From the NCBI GenBank assembly GCA_029052375.1, contig JAIDJD010000126.1, positions 1-8,732 of the forward strand: a stretch of DNA of 8,732 bases. The letters are read 5' to 3'. Position numbers and translations under genes: made by a program. Within the stretch, counting starts at the first letter, position 1. Every line of letters begins with the position of its first letter. A model generated the notes under the pieces. It did not search any database. It worked only from the letters and a program-made list of their open reading frames with translations, and was not told the DNA's origin. This DNA comes from Duncaniella sp. GTDB lineage: Bacteria; Bacteroidota; Bacteroidia; Bacteroidales; Muribaculaceae. Below, one piece after another: positions 6,522 through 8,732 of the stretch.

Positions 6522-7988
6522 TCACTCAGCGGCCTCTTCGGTCTCCGCGGGTGCGGGCGCCGGCTCTATGGTGGCCGCATTGGAGATGGCCTCGAGGCGC
6601 TTGCGGATAAACTCTACCTCGGCCACAACCTCGGGGTCGGGGTCGTCCTGGAGGATGTCCGCCTTCTCTTTCAGCTCCCAGTAGGCCGAGTTGAGCGCCT
6701 TGTTGAGGCTGTCTGTCTCGGCCTTGTAGTCGGCCACGGTGATGTTCCTGGCCGCGAGCAGGGCGGCGGCAGAGTCTGCGCGGGCATACTGGCCCATGGC
6801 GGCCACGAGAGCCTCGTCATAGTTCTCGTCGTGCGCAAAGCCCACGGCGGCCAGCTTGCGTCCCTGTGCGAGACCCGCCTCGACCACAGAGCCGAGCGAG
6901 TCTGTGTACTGCTTCTCTATCAGCGCCTGGCGCTTGGCCTCGGCGTTGGATTTGTAGAAGCTTACGCCCACCACAGAGCCTGCCACGCAGAGCAGCACTA
7001 TGACGCCCGCCATGATGTAGAGGCGGCGCTTGCGGGGGTCGGCGGCGCGCTTGACGTCGAGCGACTCGATGTCTACCCTCATCTCGGCCGAGGTCTGGTA
7101 GCGGAGCTCCTGGCGCTTCTCGCAGGCCTTGCCGATGATGCGGCGCAGCTCCTTGTCCTTGATGGCCTTGAGGGGCACCTTCTCCTTGGTCTGCTTCTCT
7201 ACTATCTGGTAGCGCGAGCCCTCGAAGGGGACGTGGCCAACGATACACTGGTAGAGCAGCATACCGACGGCATAGATATCGGTGGTCTGGTTGTGGTGCT
7301 TGATGTCGCCGAGGCAGAGCTCGGGCGAGGCATACTCGGGCTTGCCCATGAAGGTATTGGCCACGGTGAGGGCCTTGTCGTGGGTGGTGAGGTTGTTCAT
7401 CTGCTTGCAGATGCCGAAGTCGATCAGCTTTATCTTGCCGTCGTCGGTGATCATGATGTTCGAGGGGTCGATGTCGCGGTGGATATATCCGGCATCGTGG
7501 AGCGCCATGAGGCCCGAGAGGACGGCCTTGATGACTATCTTGGCGAAGTGTTCGGGCGACTTGCTGAAGTCGTTGAGCAGCTTGCGGGCATAGGGCACCT
7601 CGTTGCCGCGGCAGTCGTTCACCTTGCCCTCGAGCACATCGGCCAATGATACACCGTTGAGAAGCTCGCTGACCACATGGTAATGTTTCACCACATTGCC
7701 GTCAGAGCGTATCTCCTCGGTCTCGATGAAGCCGAGCATCTCCACGAGGTTGTCGTTGCGCAGCTGTATCGACGACTCGCGCCGTGCGCGTTCGATGGCC
7801 TGCTCGGGGAGTTCCATGAACATGAACTTGATGGCCACCGGACGTGTCAGGCCGGTCTTTGTATTCACGCTTTTGCCTGCATACACCTTGCCCATGCCGC
7901 CCTCGCCGATGGGGGTGCTGGCGGTGTCGACTTCATAATATACGCCTTCTTTCTTCTCCTTGGCGCCTTGTAATCTTACTATTGCCAT
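6522..7988 (-). CDS. Membrane-anchored Hanks-type Ser/Thr protein kinase with variant catalytic loop
   Basis: The protein has 488 residues. The cytoplasmic kinase domain spans about 20-312: Gly-rich loop GEGGMGKVY (28-36), VAIK with Lys54, likely helix-C Glu71, catalytic loop HRDIDPSN (170-177) with Asp172 and Asn177, DFG (190-192), a Thr-rich activation segment (Thr201, 202, 208, 212) and PEYASPE (217-223), then TDIYAVG with Asp237. The position normally Lys in HRDLKPxN is Asp174, although the other core residues are intact. A basic stop-transfer stretch (KRKRR-like, about 314-322) and one membrane helix (about 323-345) follow. Residues 346-470 are Ala/Glu/Lys-rich, helical and probably periplasmic; the tail is Pro/Ala/Glu. 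There are no PASTA repeats. The start is fixed by TAATG: its ATG shares one base with the upstream gene's stop, implying translational coupling. It is likely to phosphorylate cytoplasmic proteins, possibly in response to a periplasmic cue; substrates are unknown. Confidence 0.95.
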   Translation of the reverse strand: MAIVRLQGAKEKKEGVYYEVDTASTPIGEGGMGKVYAGKSVNTKTGLTRPVAIKFMFMELPEQAIERARRESSIQLRNDNLVEMLGFIETEEIRSDGNVVKHYHVVSELLNGVSLADVLEGKVNDCRGNEVPYARKLLNDFSKSPEHFAKIVIKAVLSGLMALHDAGYIHRDIDPSNIMITDDGKIKLIDFGICKQMNNLTTHDKALTVANTFMGKPEYASPELCLGDIKHHNQTTDIYAVGMLLYQCIVGHVPFEGSRYQIVEKQTKEKVPLKAIKDKELRRIIGKACEKRQELRYQTSAEMRVDIESLDVKRAADPRKRRLYIMAGVIVLLCVAGSVVGVSFYKSNAEAKRQALIEKQYTDSLGSVVEAGLAQGRKLAAVGFAHDENYDEALVAAMGQYARADSAAALLAARNITVADYKAETDSLNKALNSAYWELKEKADILQDDPDPEVVAEVEFIRKRLEAISNAATIEPAPAPAETEEAAE

Positions 7989-8732
7989 TATTCAACAGCT
8001 TTTATAACTTTGTCAATATCATTCGTACACTTGCTGATAGCCTCCTGGCCGGCCTTGGTGGTGAAGCCCTTGTCCTTGTCGGGGTTCATCATTATGCCGG
8101 CATTGTTTTTGATGTAGGTGTATACCTGGTCTACGGACGATCTGATTTTCTTGTTTTTTTCAATAAGTTCTTTGTCTTTGCTCTTGGATGCGTGTCCGAC
8201 GTTGTCTTTGCTCTTGTCTGCCGCAAGCTTGATTTTGTTGCTTGCATCCCGGACAAGGTTTTTGCGGGCGTCTACGACGGCTTTCCATTTCTCATTGGCC
8301 GAGCCGTCTATGTTCTTTTGGGATATCTCGCCCTTCTTGCCCTTGTCCTTGTTGTAGTTGTACAGGCTGGCAAGGATGGTCTTGGCCTGGTTGAGGGCTC
8401 CGGTAATCTCGACGTTGTTCTGCCTTATGGCCTTGGCTTCGGGACTTTCGGCCTTGGGGTTGACAGATACGTTGTCGTTGGCCTGGCTGACGGCGGGCTT
8501 GGGGTCGGTCTTGGGGTCTGCGGGCTCGGGATTCAGAGGCTCTGAGGTGCCATTCATGAGCTTGTCGGCCACCTGGGTGAGACTCTTGCTTTCAGCCTCT
8601 TTGGCTTTGTTGTCCTTCTTGTCCTTGTTGTCCTTGCCGCGCCGCTCCTCCTTGCCTTCGTCTTCAGCTTTAACCTCGGGCTCGTCTGAGGGTTCTGCAT
8701 CGGCGGCGTTATCTTCCGGGTCCGTGTAGAAC
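7988..8732 (-). CDS. Hydrophilic Lys/Asp-rich protein of unknown function, C-terminal part (cut by right window edge)
   Basis: The frame is open from the right edge (first full codon at 8731) to the TAA at 7990-7988, giving 247 residues with no upstream stop, so the true start lies outside. A GTG at 8572 or ATG at 8557 could open the frame, but the acidic and basic sequence continues unbroken above them, so they are unlikely starts. Residues 1-60 of the visible part are low-complexity (EDNAADAEPSDEPEVK, then GKDNKDKKDNKAK). A Pro/Asp-rich linker follows (NPEPADPKTDPKPA). The last 150 residues are predicted helical and strongly basic, ending TNDIDKVIKAVE. No signal peptide, membrane helix or known catalytic motif is visible. 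Its stop overlaps the kinase ATG by one base (TAATG), so it belongs to the kinase operon and could be a kinase substrate or scaffold. Base composition is more AT-rich and T-rich on the plus strand than its neighbours. I do not recognise the family. Confidence 0.85.
   Translation of the reverse strand, partial: FYTDPEDNAADAEPSDEPEVKAEDEGKEERRGKDNKDKKDNKAKEAESKSLTQVADKLMNGTSEPLNPEPADPKTDPKPAVSQANDNVSVNPKAESPEAKAIRQNNVEITGALNQAKTILASLYNYNKDKGKKGEISQKNIDGSANEKWKAVVDARKNLVRDASNKIKLAADKSKDNVGHASKSKDKELIEKNKKIRSSVDQVYTYIKNNAGIMMNPDKDKGFTTKAGQEAISKCTNDIDKVIKAVE
8172..8216. repeat. 15-bp direct repeat inside the hydrophilic gene
   Basis: TTGTCTTTGCTCTTG occurs at 8172-8186 and again at 8202-8216, 30 bases (10 codons) apart and in the same frame, encoding the repeated KSKDK and KSKDN segments. 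This suggests a small in-frame duplication within the basic helical region; chance within a Lys/Asp-biased sequence is also possible. Confidence 0.5.
8610..8636. repeat. Three-copy 9-bp tandem repeat coding for Asp/Asn/Lys
   Basis: The units TTGTCCTTC, TTGTCCTTG and TTGTCCTTG lie head to tail (8610-8636). Each is three codons, so copy-number change by slippage would lengthen or shorten the DNK/DKK low-complexity segment without a frameshift. Only three copies are present. Confidence 0.6.

Noticed and set aside
6513..7649. Long plus-strand open frame of 378 codons opposite the kinase gene
   Set aside because: It is the antisense of a gene with intact kinase motifs in high-GC DNA; the translated product is Leu/Val/Gly/His/Glu-biased and has no recognisable domain.
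7988..8572. Treating the hydrophilic gene as complete, starting at GTG 8572
   Set aside because: The same frame stays open to the window edge with the same charged composition, and nothing resembling a leader precedes 8572; it is better called 5'-truncated.

Overview
The window looks like chromosomal DNA of a moderately GC-rich Bacteroidota, most likely a Bacteroidales gut-type organism. Three things point there: BACON domains, the gene order adaptor–ATPase–permease–permease–TolC, and A-rich leaders without Shine-Dalgarno sequences ahead of most starts. The family cannot be fixed from this stretch; a Muribaculaceae-like genome is a guess. All eight genes lie on the minus strand, so transcription runs from high to low coordinates. 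The long plus-strand reading frames are shadows of these genes.

Upstream block (8732 to 5495): the 3' part of a very hydrophilic Lys/Asp/Glu-rich protein of unknown function, which enters from the right edge. Its stop overlaps by one base the start of a membrane-anchored Hanks-type Ser/Thr protein kinase, which has an unusual HRDIDPSN catalytic loop. After 46 bases follows an exported protein with an N-terminal helical region and two BACON-type beta domains. The block ends in a perfect 14-bp GC-rich hairpin that probably terminates transcription. It reads as a small signalling module in which a cytoplasmic kinase with a periplasmic tail is made together with a periplasmic or surface BACON protein.

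Intergenic region (5269 to 5494): 226 bases that hold the terminator, a CGGACAC-TT-GTGTCCG palindrome with an extra half-site exactly 10 bp away, and a -24/-12 (sigma-54-like) promoter match about 42 bases before the next gene's start when the predicted start point is counted. This resembles an enhancer-binding-protein-controlled promoter.

Downstream block (5268 to 1): a tight five-gene operon for a MacB-type tripartite exporter. It encodes the periplasmic adaptor (HlyD/RND-MFP type), the LolD/MacB-like ATPase, two different FtsX/MacB-type permeases with large periplasmic core domains, and a TolC-family outer-membrane factor cut by the left edge. Spacers are 23, 39, 13 and 3 bases. The two permeases probably pair as a heterodimer with two ATPase copies, and the adaptor and TolC-like protein complete the path across the outer membrane. 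The substrate cannot be read from the sequence. No RNA genes, mobile elements or CRISPR arrays were seen.
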